64,000 bases of DNA. Origin: Burkholderiales bacterium. GTDB taxonomy: Bacteria; Pseudomonadota; Gammaproteobacteria; Burkholderiales; Nitrosomonadaceae. Shown piece after piece: positions 34,991 to 44,517 of this stretch. A program made the translations under genes and the position numbers. Within the stretch, counting starts at the first letter, position 1, and every line of letters begins with the position of its first letter. Location of the stretch: NCBI GenBank assembly GCA_024235795.1, contig JACKLR010000002.1:806001-870000 (forward strand), written 5' to 3'. The notes beneath the pieces are model-generated. The model did not search any database. It was not told the origin of the DNA and saw only the letters and a program-made list of their open reading frames with translations.

Positions 34991-35010
34991 AATCATATGG
35001 ATATATGATT
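34991..35010. promoter_or_regulatory. Perfect palindrome upstream of norC (candidate operator)
   Basis: AATCATAT-GGAT-ATATGATT is a perfect 8-4-8 inverted repeat, 61 bp upstream of the norC start codon on the minus strand. It does not fit the FNR/NnrR consensus and resembles NsrR boxes only in length and AT content. A repressor or activator of the nor operon probably binds here. Confidence 0.5.
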
Positions 35011-35174
35011 TATTGAGGTTGTTTGTTATTGTAACGCAAGTTTTTTTGTTTGAGAAGCGGTGTTTGAAAGCGCTATTAAAGATGAGGACGAATTTCGACG
35101 TATATTGGGAAATTAATAGTTTTTTTCGGTTTAACGGTTGGTGCGAATTTCTATTGCAATCACACAGTAATATA

Positions 35175-35208
35175 CGGCAGCCTTTCTAAGGAAATAGAAG
35201 GGCTGCCG
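35175..35208 (-). terminator. Long hairpin between the copper-protein genes and the nor operon
   Basis: A 14-bp stem with one G-T type mismatch (35175-35188 with 35195-35208, CGGCAGCC...) and a 6-base loop lies 67 bp after the cupredoxin stop. There is no clear T-run, but the stability and position suggest transcription end or mRNA 3'-end protection. The rest of 35011-35274 holds no gene. Confidence 0.55.
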
Positions 35209-35274
35209 CAGATGGGCTAGCTTAAATTGTAAATATTGTTTAACGTACAACGCAATTAAACATAGTACCCAGCA

Positions 35275-36282
35275 TTAAACTGTTTCCGACTCTTCTTTTT
35301 TTCTGAGCGCAATCATACGTGCAAGCAATGGTGCGCAGATTAAACCAAACAATAATCCAACCAATAACATGCCTGAAAACGGCACGTTGTCATTGTAAAA
35401 ATCCGTAATCTGTTTTGTTAAGGATTCTTTTTCTTTACCCTTGTCATCTTTTTCAATGACTGTGGGTAGATCTTCGGCTTCGTATTTATCATTGAGAGTG
35501 TAAGGAGTCAACCCGGGAATGCTGGGTATATCCTCACCGCCCTTGCCGACAACGAGCTGGGCCTTCATGCCTTTTTCCATATGTTGAGCAATGTCGCAAT
35601 GCACGAGATACGTTTCATCAGCTGCCGGTACGATCATGGTACCTGTGACTGTTCTTGGGCCTGTATTTTCAAGGTGGAACATTCCAAGATGATACAAGTA
35701 GCGTGGTAAGCCATGCATCATGAATTGGTGGCGGACATTGTCTTCGTTAATAAAATGCCATGTGATTTTGGAACAAGGCTTAACGCGCCATTCCTGTTGG
35801 TCAAAGGCAAATGTCGTACCCGGAAATTGTTTGGCATATTTTGCACCGGCACGCACGGTAATTTCGATTTCTTCCGAAATACTCGAGCAGCTGCTGGGCA
35901 GTTTGTCAAAATTTTGTCCCATGATATGCGTGCCCTCATGATCCATGATATGGCCGTCATGATGATGGTGATCGTGACCTGCATGATCTGAATGATCTGA
36001 ATGATCGTCGTCATGATGCATCGTGTCGTGTTCGCCGTGCATTCCCATCTCATGATCATGTCCATGATCCATGTCGCTATGATCATCACTGCTATGGTCA
36101 TGACCACTGTGGTCGTGCTGCGCCATGTCATGATCGCTGTGATCGTGATGCTCCATGTCATGGCCGCTGTGATCATCATGTTCCATATTCTGATGTTTGC
36201 TGTGATCGGTGTTCTCTTGCGCATAAACGTAACCGCTGAAGGCAATCAAACAGCAAAATGCAATGAATAAATGCTTAGTCAT
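35275..36282 (-). CDS. Membrane-anchored cupredoxin with long histidine-rich segment
   Basis: A 335-residue exported protein in four parts. A signal peptide (residues 1-21) is followed by a region of about 95 residues (24-118) made of irregular HDH/DHS/GHD repeats, a likely metal store or relay. A cupredoxin domain (about 125-250) shows ligand candidates His in VRHQFMMHG and Cys/His/Met in LVHCDIAQHMEKGM. After a linker, one C-terminal membrane helix ends in a basic tail, so the domain faces the periplasm. It overlaps the multicopper oxidase stop by 8 bp and is translationally coupled to it. It probably delivers electrons or copper to that enzyme or to NorC. No standard name is known to me. 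Confidence 0.8.
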   Translation of the reverse strand: MTKHLFIAFCCLIAFSGYVYAQENTDHSKHQNMEHDDHSGHDMEHHDHSDHDMAQHDHSGHDHSSDDHSDMDHGHDHEMGMHGEHDTMHHDDDHSDHSDHAGHDHHHHDGHIMDHEGTHIMGQNFDKLPSSCSSISEEIEITVRAGAKYAKQFPGTTFAFDQQEWRVKPCSKITWHFINEDNVRHQFMMHGLPRYLYHLGMFHLENTGPRTVTGTMIVPAADETYLVHCDIAQHMEKGMKAQLVVGKGGEDIPSIPGLTPYTLNDKYEAEDLPTVIEKDDKGKEKESLTKQITDFYNDNVPFSGMLLVGLLFGLICAPLLARMIALRKKEESETV

Positions 36283-37999
36283 TCGCTTTACTCCCTTTTG
36301 AGCCTTTAAGCTTAGATATAATGCTTGTCATGGCTGCTTTAGCGTGTTGTCTTTTGGCGATAATTAAGTAAATCAGAATGCCAAAAAGGAAACCGGACAT
36401 CAGATTGAGCAGGGTGGTCTGTGTCTCAGAATCCATGCCGGTACGGACACCTGGTGCGCCTAAACTGCCTTCTTCATCTAAATCTTGCCAGATAGGTATT
36501 CTTCTTTCGTAATATTCTTTGTTAAAGTAAACAGATAGGTCGATACCGTGCGCGACTTTGGGTAAACCGATTTCATCAAGATAAGGTTTATACGCAATCA
36601 TACTCATGCTGCCGCCTTCGCTCATGCCATCGGTCGTAATGCCTTTTTCACGGTGGTCATGAAAAAGCCAGGCGCCGGGACCATAACTGTGTAAACCGTC
36701 ATCCGTGGTGTTCAGTAACAAATCCAGCCGTTGAGCGGGTGCCATATCAAAAACGTCCCGGGTAATCTGAGCAACAGGATTTTGTTCTATGCCATCATAA
36801 TGCGTAATGGTCGCTTTATGGCCGTGTGTGTGTATAGCTATAAACTCACCGCCGCTGTTGAGCATTCTAAGTTTTATTTTCTGGTCCTGTTCAACAGCGA
36901 TTATGGATTCCCGTAAGGTGTAGGGAAAAGACAATCCATTGAGCAAGTAATAATCTTCAGTGGAATCGGTCAGGTCATATCGCCGGTTCATGTCGCGGGC
37001 AATTAACCGCGGATCGTTATATTTTTGGATAATACTGGTTAATTCCTTGTCCATGGCATGATAGTGAAGATCGTATTCCTGATCAAAATGTTCTTTTACC
37101 GCCACAGACGGATGTCTGACATGGCCAGCACCGACATTTAATGTTTGTAACCAGTTGTTGGGGCGGTTTTCTTCTACAATGATCATGCCGCCTAATCCCA
37201 TGGCGAGATGGGTGTGCGTCTGGACATGGCAGTGATAGAACATGGTGCCGGCCTGACGGGGCTGAAATTCGTAAACACGTCTTTCACCAGGCATCAGGTT
37301 GATCTCGCTGGTTTGCGGAACGCCGTCATTTCCGTATTTGCCGCCATTATATTCATGATGCGAGAATGGGTGGTCAACGCCATGCAGGTGAATAGTGTGT
37401 GGAAAATAATGTGTGTTTTCCAGAACGATCTGCACAATATCGCCGACTTCAACGCGTATTACGGGTGACGGTAGACGCAGCAATGAATTGGCCCGGATAC
37501 TTTCAAAATTTTCTGTCGACATGCCGCTTGTTTTGGGGGCGAATACCCAAGCGCCGGGCTGAATCCCAGGCGCGATATCGTATGTTGGAATAACGCCCTC
37601 AAAATCGGGCGTCCGGCCGTTCAGCTCGATGACTTCGAGTTTAATGGTAATGCGATCAGGATCGCCGTCGCCATCAATGTCATCGGTTTTGATAATGGTG
37701 TCGGGTGACAGACCGGTTTCCATTAATGTAGCCATGGAAATATTATTGGTGCCCTTGACTGCTGCGGCTATCAAATATGGATTATCTGGACTGCAACTTT
37801 CTGAAGCTTCGATTTGAACACCTTCAATAACTTGAGCTTTCCGCCAGGATGGTGAAATTTTAGGGTCACAAATTGGTTCGGCATTTAATGCCGCAGGATT
37901 GACTTTCACAGTTTCAGGCAACTTTAATTGCGCCTGTGCAAACACTGGAAAAGCTATGCTGCAGACAGCCAAAATGGCCATTAAATAACGGATAGGCAT
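36275..37999 (-). CDS. Multicopper oxidase with T1 site in the N-terminal cupredoxin domain
   Basis: A 574-residue exported oxidase with a signal peptide (about 1-23) and a C-terminal membrane helix. Four HxH copper motifs are present: IHLHG, FYHCH, HTHGH and FHDH. The first cupredoxin domain has a full type 1 copper site, HCHVQTHTHLAM (Cys, His at +5, Met at +10). In the second domain the equivalent is FHDHREKG, so the Cys is replaced by Asp and no T1 copper can form. This arrangement is that of type C two-domain oxidases such as the blue copper oxidase of Nitrosomonas europaea, but the protein is much longer. ATG 37999 follows AAAGGTG; the GTG three codons earlier overlaps it. Substrate unknown. 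Confidence 0.85.
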   Translation of the reverse strand: MPIRYLMAILAVCSIAFPVFAQAQLKLPETVKVNPAALNAEPICDPKISPSWRKAQVIEGVQIEASESCSPDNPYLIAAAVKGTNNISMATLMETGLSPDTIIKTDDIDGDGDPDRITIKLEVIELNGRTPDFEGVIPTYDIAPGIQPGAWVFAPKTSGMSTENFESIRANSLLRLPSPVIRVEVGDIVQIVLENTHYFPHTIHLHGVDHPFSHHEYNGGKYGNDGVPQTSEINLMPGERRVYEFQPRQAGTMFYHCHVQTHTHLAMGLGGMIIVEENRPNNWLQTLNVGAGHVRHPSVAVKEHFDQEYDLHYHAMDKELTSIIQKYNDPRLIARDMNRRYDLTDSTEDYYLLNGLSFPYTLRESIIAVEQDQKIKLRMLNSGGEFIAIHTHGHKATITHYDGIEQNPVAQITRDVFDMAPAQRLDLLLNTTDDGLHSYGPGAWLFHDHREKGITTDGMSEGGSMSMIAYKPYLDEIGLPKVAHGIDLSVYFNKEYYERRIPIWQDLDEEGSLGAPGVRTGMDSETQTTLLNLMSGFLFGILIYLIIAKRQHAKAAMTSIISKLKGSKGSKAND

Positions 38000-38388
38000 T
38001 TTACGCACCTTTTTCTTTTTGAGTTAATCTGTTTTTCTGTTTAACTGTTTTAAATAATGTATTGACATTGCCTTGGATAAAAAATTTACCTTACACAAAG
38101 AATCGCCGGTTAATAAAAAAGTTTCCTAGTTGATAAAATATTTTTAAAAATCTGTGTTTATTTGTATCATTTCATTGCTTAAATTTGATATTGTGTGCAG
38201 TCAAGAATTAAATGATTTTAATACCCACGCTTATAGCCCCATTATACAGAACCCTATTGGGCTTATGTAACCTTTTCGATAAGCTGGACGGCGCCTTTAA
38301 GTAGCTTTTACAAGCAAAGATTCCTGTGAATGTCTTAGACAAACGCTTTTTTGTGACACAAAAAATATTCAATAACAAGTTATCAATA
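38000..38388. other. Divergent intergenic region, no gene seen
   Basis: 389 bp of AT-rich sequence between the divergent multicopper oxidase and RND adaptor genes. It must contain both promoters. No palindrome like the one before norC and no convincing coding frame was found. Confidence 0.45.
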
Positions 38389-39522
38389 ATGAAAAAAAGT
38401 TTTGTTCCTGTATTGGCGTTTATCGTTCAATTATTATTTGCCTGTAGCAGTGAAGTTCCGATTGACGAGAACGTCAAACCTTCTGAAGCGTTGACAGTTG
38501 GCGTGTTGCGTGTAGAGCCGGTGAATATACGCATTAGCGCTGAAACAGTTGCACAAACTGAAGGTGCCAAAGAAATTGAAATCCGTCCTCGGGTGGGCGG
38601 TATTGTGTTGAAACGCAATTACCATGAAGGCATAGCAGTCAAAGCGGGTGCCCCGTTATACTTAATTGATCCCGAACCTTTTCAAAAAGCGTTGAGAGAG
38701 GTCAGGGCGGAATTCCTCGAACAGAGTATTCGCGTCATGAAGGCAAAAACCGAAAAAGAACGTCAAGAGAAGCTTGTCGCCGAGAATTTTGTCAGTAAAC
38801 AGTCGTATGATAATGCGGTTGCGGACTTCATGTTAACTGAAGCTGCGCTACATGCGTTAAAAGCACGCGTTCAGCAGGCCGAGCTGAATTTGTCTTATAC
38901 AACGGTCAAAGCACCCATTAACGGCATTACCGGTCGTTCGCAGGTATCCGAGGGGGCGCTGGTCGCTGCAAACAGCAGCGTATTAACGACAATGACGCAA
39001 GTAACGCCCATTTGGGTACGGTTTAGTTTTTCTGACAATGAGCTCAATCGCTTTAATGGGCGTTTAACAGAACAGAATATCGAAGAAGTGATTCTGATTT
39101 TACCCGACGGTACTGAGTATCCAATTAGTGGAAAAATCAATTTTGCCGCGAGTGAGATTGATCCGTTGATTGGGACGCAGCAATTAAGAGCGGCATTCGA
39201 CAATCCGGATCACCGATTATTGCCAGGCCAGTTTGTGCGTGTCCGCGTTATTTCAGGGGCTACTGAAGATGTTTTTTTGTTGCCTCAGGTGGCGGTAATG
39301 ACATCAGATTTGGGTAGGTACGTCTATGTGGTTAATGAAAACAATGAAATCGTGGCGCGGCCGGTTGTCGTGGGTGAATGGGTCGACAAGGACTGGATTA
39401 TTTTAGACGGTCTGCAAACAGGTGATAGAGTCGCCGTGAATAATCTGATTCGATTAAGTCCAGATATGGTTGTTAATCCGGAATTGCTGCATGCAAAAGA
39501 AGTATTATCTTTCAGGCCATAA
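38389..39522 (+). CDS. RND efflux periplasmic adaptor (lipoprotein)
   Basis: A 377-residue membrane-fusion protein of a tripartite efflux pump. The N-terminus carries a lipoprotein signal ending in the lipobox LFAC, so it should be anchored by a lipidated Cys. The split lipoyl domain (IRPRVGGIVLKRNYHEG and later TTVKAPINGITGRSQV) flanks an alpha-hairpin (about residues 95-150), followed by beta-barrel segments. The lipobox fixes the start at ATG 38389; the frame's upstream extension from 38326 would bury the signal. It is followed after 42 bp by the RND permease. Confidence 0.92.
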   Translation: MKKSFVPVLAFIVQLLFACSSEVPIDENVKPSEALTVGVLRVEPVNIRISAETVAQTEGAKEIEIRPRVGGIVLKRNYHEGIAVKAGAPLYLIDPEPFQKALREVRAEFLEQSIRVMKAKTEKERQEKLVAENFVSKQSYDNAVADFMLTEAALHALKARVQQAELNLSYTTVKAPINGITGRSQVSEGALVAANSSVLTTMTQVTPIWVRFSFSDNELNRFNGRLTEQNIEEVILILPDGTEYPISGKINFAASEIDPLIGTQQLRAAFDNPDHRLLPGQFVRVRVISGATEDVFLLPQVAVMTSDLGRYVYVVNENNEIVARPVVVGEWVDKDWIILDGLQTGDRVAVNNLIRLSPDMVVNPELLHAKEVLSFRP

Positions 39523-39564
39523 TGTTACCACCAAGAACATAAACATAAGCGATTTTAAGATAAG

Positions 39565-42500
39565 ATGACCCGTTTTTTTATCACACGCCCCATATTCGCT
39601 TCTGTACTGTCGATTATTATTGTATTGGCGGGAATAGCGGCCGCGGTGCAACTGCCGATTGCGCAATATCCTCAAATTACACCGCCTGTGGTACAGGTCA
39701 CAGCCACTTTTCCGGGCGCAAGTGCCGAGACGTTGATAAAAACAGTCGCTGCGCCGATTGAAGAGCAACTCAGCGGCGTGGATGATCTGTTGTATTTTAA
39801 TTCAAGTGCAGATTCGAGTGGCCGGCTAACCATTACCGTAACTTTCGAAATCGGAACCGATATTGATCTTGCGACATTCAATATCAGTAACCGGGTCAAT
39901 ATTGCATTGCCGCGTTTGCCTGATGAAGTCAGACGTTCCGGCATCACCATCCAAAAGCGTGCCAATGATTTGTTGCTCGTTTTTGCAGTAACTTCCTCGA
40001 ATAAAGATCATACTCCTTTGTTCTTGAGTAATTATATTACCAATAACTTTCTTGATGAGCTGAAACGGACTCGCGGCGTAGGCGAGGCACGTATCTTCGG
40101 GGCGCAGGATTATTCAATGCGTATATGGTTGCAGCCCGATAAAATGGCGCAACTGGGCATTACTACGAGCGATATTGCTGCGGCGATACGTGCGCAGAAT
40201 GTGCAACACGCGGCAGGAAAGATTGGTCAGGAACCCGCCCTGCCGGATCAGCAACTGGTTTATACCGTCACTGCGAAAGGTCGTCTGACTGAACCAAAAG
40301 AATTTGGCAACATTATTTTACGCGCAGACGGGCCACGCGGAGTGCTTTACTTGAAGGATGTGGCACGCATTGAACTGGGTGCACAGGAATATAATATTCT
40401 GAACATGCTCAATGGCATACCCGGAGTTGGTATCGGCATCTTTCTGCAGACCGGTGCCAATGCGCTCGATACTGCTGCTGAAATCAAATCCAAGATGGAA
40501 GCGCTTCAGCCCCTGTTTCCGGAAGGCATGCAATATGTACTTCCGTATGACACCAGCCAATTTGTCAAGGCTTCTATCTGGGAAGTCGTAAAGACACTGG
40601 GTGAGGCCATGATTCTGGTGGTGCTGGTTGTTTATCTGTTTTTACAGACATGGCGTGCAACGCTGATTCCGATCATAGCAGTTCCAATTTCACTGATCGG
40701 TACGTTTGCTGGCCTGTGGCTGCTCGGTTACTCGATTAACACCATGACGTTATTTGCGATGGTGCTGTCCATCGGCATCGTCGTCGATGATGCGATTGTT
40801 GTGCTGGAAAATGTAGAGCGGCTGATGACGCAGGAAAAACTGTCTCCCATGAATGCAGCCATAAAAGCCATGCAACAGGTGTCCAGTGCTGTGATAGCCA
40901 TGACGCTGGTGCTGGTTGCGGTATTTATTCCGGTTGCCTTTCTTGGTGGTATGGCAGGAGAGTTATACCGTCAATTCGCGGTAACGGTGGCCGTGGCAGG
41001 TGTCATATCAGGTATTGTAGCGCTGACATTATCACCGGCACTATGCGCTATATTACTCCGGTCTGCACAGCAGCACGCCGCTTTTTTTGAATGGTTCAAT
41101 CGCTATTTCAACACAGTGCGTAACTTTTACGTTAGCATGGTCAATGCATCAATTCAGAATGTGGGTGTCAGTATTCTGATATTTCTGGCGTTTATCGCGG
41201 GAGTTGGTTATCTGTTGAAAAGCATTCCTGGCAGTCTTGTTCCTCCTGAGGACCAAGGCTATGTGATAGCCGCAGTAATTTTGCCTGATAGTGCATCGTT
41301 AACGCGCACAATTACAACGGCGGATGCTATTCGTGCTGAGATTGAGAAAAATCCAGACGTTGCTTTTCAATTTGCCGTGAATGGACTGGACTTTATCGGT
41401 GGTGGAAACAAAACCAATGTATCAACGATGTTTACCCGGATGACCGAATGGTCGGAACGTGAAACGACTGCAGATGATTTGGTTATGCAGTTTTTCGTGG
41501 CTGGCTCTAAACAGACCGACGGTTTGGCGGTTGCGTTTAACCCACCTGCAATTCGTGGCCTCGGCAGTACTGGTGGATTCGAACTCTACGTGCAAAGCCG
41601 GACAAGCTCCGATCCGCAACGTTTGGCGAAGGTTGTGGATGAATTCATGGCGGCTTTGCAACAGGAACCGATGATCGCATCGATGAATTCGTTTTATCGA
41701 TCCCGTGTGCCACAATTTTTTGTATCCGTTGATGAAGCCAAGGCCATTTCACAAGGGGTTGCTATCGCAGATATTTATGAAACCCTTCAAAGCACCATGG
41801 GTTCATTGTATGTGAATGATTTTAACCGTGCCGGGCGCACCTACCGTGTGCAGTTGCAGGCCGAGGCCGCTTACCGCATGAAACCAGAGGATATCGGCAA
41901 GGTTTATGTGCGTTCAAATGCCGGGACGATGATACCTCTGTCGGCGCTTGTACAAATTAAACATGTGATTGGTGCAGAACAACTGGAGCGCTTTAATGGA
42001 CTGTTGTCGGCAAAACTTATCGGAAGTGGTGTTCCTGACCTCAGTTCGGGTGAAGCAATAGAACTCGTGGAACATGTTGCAGATCAGGTTTTACCGGACG
42101 GTTACCAAATAGCCTGGACCGGAAAAGCGTTTCAGGAAAAAAGAACTGGCGCTGCTGCGATATTTGCGTTCAGTTTGGCAATCATCATGGTTTTCTTGAT
42201 TCTGGCGGCACAGTTTGAAACCTGGGCGTTGCCGCTGGCCGTGATCATGGCGGTACCGTTTGCCACGGCTGGTGCTTTACTTGCAATACTGATACGCGAT
42301 ATGCCCAATGATATTTATTTTCAAATTGGCATGGTGACATTAATCGGGCTGGCTGCCAAGAATGCGATTTTACTGGTTGAATTTGCCAATCAAAAAATGA
42401 AAGCGGGTATGGATGCAAAAACCGCCGCAATTGAATCCGCGCGGCTTCGCTTTCGTCCTATAGTCATGACTTCAATGGCGTTTATTCTAGGCGTTGTGCC

Positions 42501-42741
42501 TTTGGTAATTGCGACGGGTGCGGGTTCTGCGGCGCGCCAATCCATGGGAACGGGTGTTTTTGGCGGTATGATATTGGCCGCATTTGTTGCGACCATTTTT
42601 GTGCCCTTGTTTTTTTCATGGTTCGTATCGAAACACTCAACACCGCAATCTGGTATGCGATGGAAAAAATGGGAGTCTTCAAACGCGTCATTTTTTTACT
42701 ACAGGCCCTTACGGACGACAAGTGCAACGAAAAACCCCTGA
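39565..42741 (+). CDS. RND multidrug efflux permease (HAE1 family)
   Basis: A 1058-residue inner-membrane proton-driven drug exporter of the AcrB type. It begins MTRFFITRPIFASVLSIII; the proton-relay Asp pair lies in GIVVDDAIVVLENVER and the partner Lys in LAAKNAILLVEFA. Two large periplasmic loops and 12 membrane helices fit the family length. The last 30 residues after the final helix are Ser/Thr/Arg-rich and not typical. No outer-membrane factor gene follows; the pump must borrow a TolC homologue coded elsewhere. No local regulator is visible. Confidence 0.95.
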   Translation: MTRFFITRPIFASVLSIIIVLAGIAAAVQLPIAQYPQITPPVVQVTATFPGASAETLIKTVAAPIEEQLSGVDDLLYFNSSADSSGRLTITVTFEIGTDIDLATFNISNRVNIALPRLPDEVRRSGITIQKRANDLLLVFAVTSSNKDHTPLFLSNYITNNFLDELKRTRGVGEARIFGAQDYSMRIWLQPDKMAQLGITTSDIAAAIRAQNVQHAAGKIGQEPALPDQQLVYTVTAKGRLTEPKEFGNIILRADGPRGVLYLKDVARIELGAQEYNILNMLNGIPGVGIGIFLQTGANALDTAAEIKSKMEALQPLFPEGMQYVLPYDTSQFVKASIWEVVKTLGEAMILVVLVVYLFLQTWRATLIPIIAVPISLIGTFAGLWLLGYSINTMTLFAMVLSIGIVVDDAIVVLENVERLMTQEKLSPMNAAIKAMQQVSSAVIAMTLVLVAVFIPVAFLGGMAGELYRQFAVTVAVAGVISGIVALTLSPALCAILLRSAQQHAAFFEWFNRYFNTVRNFYVSMVNASIQNVGVSILIFLAFIAGVGYLLKSIPGSLVPPEDQGYVIAAVILPDSASLTRTITTADAIRAEIEKNPDVAFQFAVNGLDFIGGGNKTNVSTMFTRMTEWSERETTADDLVMQFFVAGSKQTDGLAVAFNPPAIRGLGSTGGFELYVQSRTSSDPQRLAKVVDEFMAALQQEPMIASMNSFYRSRVPQFFVSVDEAKAISQGVAIADIYETLQSTMGSLYVNDFNRAGRTYRVQLQAEAAYRMKPEDIGKVYVRSNAGTMIPLSALVQIKHVIGAEQLERFNGLLSAKLIGSGVPDLSSGEAIELVEHVADQVLPDGYQIAWTGKAFQEKRTGAAAIFAFSLAIIMVFLILAAQFETWALPLAVIMAVPFATAGALLAILIRDMPNDIYFQIGMVTLIGLAAKNAILLVEFANQKMKAGMDAKTAAIESARLRFRPIVMTSMAFILGVVPLVIATGAGSAARQSMGTGVFGGMILAAFVATIFVPLFFSWFVSKHSTPQSGMRWKKWESSNASFFYYRPLRTTSATKNP

Positions 42742-42813
42742 ATTCTTCAAACCGGTACGTTAATTTGTATAATAACGTATCTTCCGGCAAGCTGATCCGC
42801 TAAAATTTTGTTC

Positions 42814-44511
42814 ATGACTGCCTATAAAAAATTAACCGCTATTGATAAAAAGCTTATTCGATCTTTGGGGGAAAGCAATATTATTCTGGTCGGGATGATG
42901 GGTGCGGGTAAGACAACAATTGGAAAAGCATTGGCCAGCTATACGGGCAAGCTATTTCTTGATTGTGACCATGAAATTCAAGAACGTACCGGTGTTAAAA
43001 TACCCGTTATTTTCGAAATCGAAGGTGAAGCTGGTTTTCGTAAACGGGAATCGCTGGCGCTGCAGGATTTGGTCAGAAATAACAATATTGTCCTCGCCAC
43101 CGGTGGTGGCGCGGTACTCAGTCAGGAGAATCGCAGGTTATTGAAACAGAATGGTATCGTGGTCTATTTGCGTGCGTCCGTCAATGATTTATATCGACGG
43201 ACGCGCCATGATAAAAACCGGCCCTTGCTACAGACGAATGATTTGCGTGCCAGGCTGGTAGAGCTCTTTGATCAGCGGGACATGCTTTATCAGGAAACAG
43301 CGCATATCACTATAGACACTTCCAAACAAAACGTGCGAACGTTCGTTAAAGCGCTGGTCCAACAACTGGTTTCCTATAAATCATTTCAATCAACTTTTAC
43401 ACAGGATCTCATGCGAACCATAACGGTCGATTTTTCATTATCCTCTGAGGCAAAAAGCTATCCTATTCATATAGGTAATGGCATATTAAACCAGATAGAG
43501 CTCATCACATCGTGTCTGAAACAGAAACGGGTCGCGATAGTCAGTAACACCACGATTGCACCACTTTATCTGGACAAATTGCGTTCAGCGCTGGAAAAAA
43601 ACGGTGTTCAGTCAATACCCATCATTCTGCCGGATGGCGAGGCCTATAAAAACTGGGAAACACTGAACTTGATTTTCGATGCGTTGCTTCAGAATCATTG
43701 CGAGCGCACGACTACCATTCTGGCTTTAGGCGGCGGCGTGGTCGGCGATCTGACCGGCTTTGCTGCTGCCACCTATTTACGCGGCGTCCCGTTTATTCAA
43801 ATACCAACAACCCTGCTGGCACAAGTTGATTCATCGGTTGGTGGAAAAACCGGGATTAATCACACCTTGGGTAAAAATATGATCGGCGCATTTTATCAGC
43901 CGCGCATGGTGCTCGCTGACAGCGCCACACTCGATACCTTGCCTGATCGAGAATTGCGCGCAGGGCTTGCTGAAATCATTAAATATGGTTTGATTCGTGA
44001 CCCGGTTTTTTTCGAATGGCTGGAAAAAAACATGCAGCGCCTGCTTGTACGGGATCCGGCGATTCTCAATGAAGCCATACAACGCAGTTGTGAAAACAAG
44101 GGCGAAATTGTTGCTGCAGATGAAAAAGAAAGTGGCGTACGTGCTTTGTTGAATCTGGGACATACGTTCGGACATGCGATTGAAAATGGAATGGGCTACG
44201 GTGTCTGGCTTCACGGCGAGGCCGTTGCCGCCGGAACGGTGTTGGCAGCCGACTTATCCCGGCGTATGAAATTGATCAATGATGCCGATGTTGTGCGCAT
44301 CAGGAAAATTTTTGAGCAGACAGGATTGCCCGTAGCCGCACCCAGGATGAAACCGGAAAAATATCTGGAATTGATGGCGCTGGACAAGAAAGTGTCAGCA
44401 GGCAAAACACGGTTTATTCTGTTAAACCGTATCGGTGAAGCCGTAATGCGTGCTGATATTCCTTCCGCGTTGATTATTGAAACGCTGAACGCCTGCATGG
44501 TGCATGAATAA
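42814..44511 (+). CDS. aroKB: Bifunctional shikimate kinase / 3-dehydroquinate synthase (AroK-AroB fusion)
   Basis: A 565-residue fusion of two shikimate-pathway enzymes. Residues 20-190 are shikimate kinase: Walker A GMMGAGKTT (27-35), DCDHEIQ, FRKRES and the TGGGAV motif. After a short linker, residues 200-565 form 3-dehydroquinate synthase: LPDGEAYK, ALGGGVVGDLTGFAA, DSSVGGKTGIN and the zinc His in NLGHTFGHAIE and LHGEAVA. Both active sites look intact. The start is ATG 42814, not the TTG two codons earlier. An internal Met at 43411, preceded by AGGA, sits exactly where a separate AroB (366 residues) would start. It is followed closely by dgt. Confidence 0.94.
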   Translation: MTAYKKLTAIDKKLIRSLGESNIILVGMMGAGKTTIGKALASYTGKLFLDCDHEIQERTGVKIPVIFEIEGEAGFRKRESLALQDLVRNNNIVLATGGGAVLSQENRRLLKQNGIVVYLRASVNDLYRRTRHDKNRPLLQTNDLRARLVELFDQRDMLYQETAHITIDTSKQNVRTFVKALVQQLVSYKSFQSTFTQDLMRTITVDFSLSSEAKSYPIHIGNGILNQIELITSCLKQKRVAIVSNTTIAPLYLDKLRSALEKNGVQSIPIILPDGEAYKNWETLNLIFDALLQNHCERTTTILALGGGVVGDLTGFAAATYLRGVPFIQIPTTLLAQVDSSVGGKTGINHTLGKNMIGAFYQPRMVLADSATLDTLPDRELRAGLAEIIKYGLIRDPVFFEWLEKNMQRLLVRDPAILNEAIQRSCENKGEIVAADEKESGVRALLNLGHTFGHAIENGMGYGVWLHGEAVAAGTVLAADLSRRMKLINDADVVRIRKIFEQTGLPVAAPRMKPEKYLELMALDKKVSAGKTRFILLNRIGEAVMRADIPSALIIETLNACMVHE

Positions 44512-44517
44512 CGATTA

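Noticed and set aside
35718..36245. Repetitive minus-strand frame rich in Met/Ile/Thr, and the repeat-rich DNA itself as a possible CRISPR or satellite
   Set aside because: It is an alternative frame of the His-rich cupredoxin segment. The DNA repeats are irregular codon repeats for HDH/DHS with no constant spacer, so not a CRISPR array.
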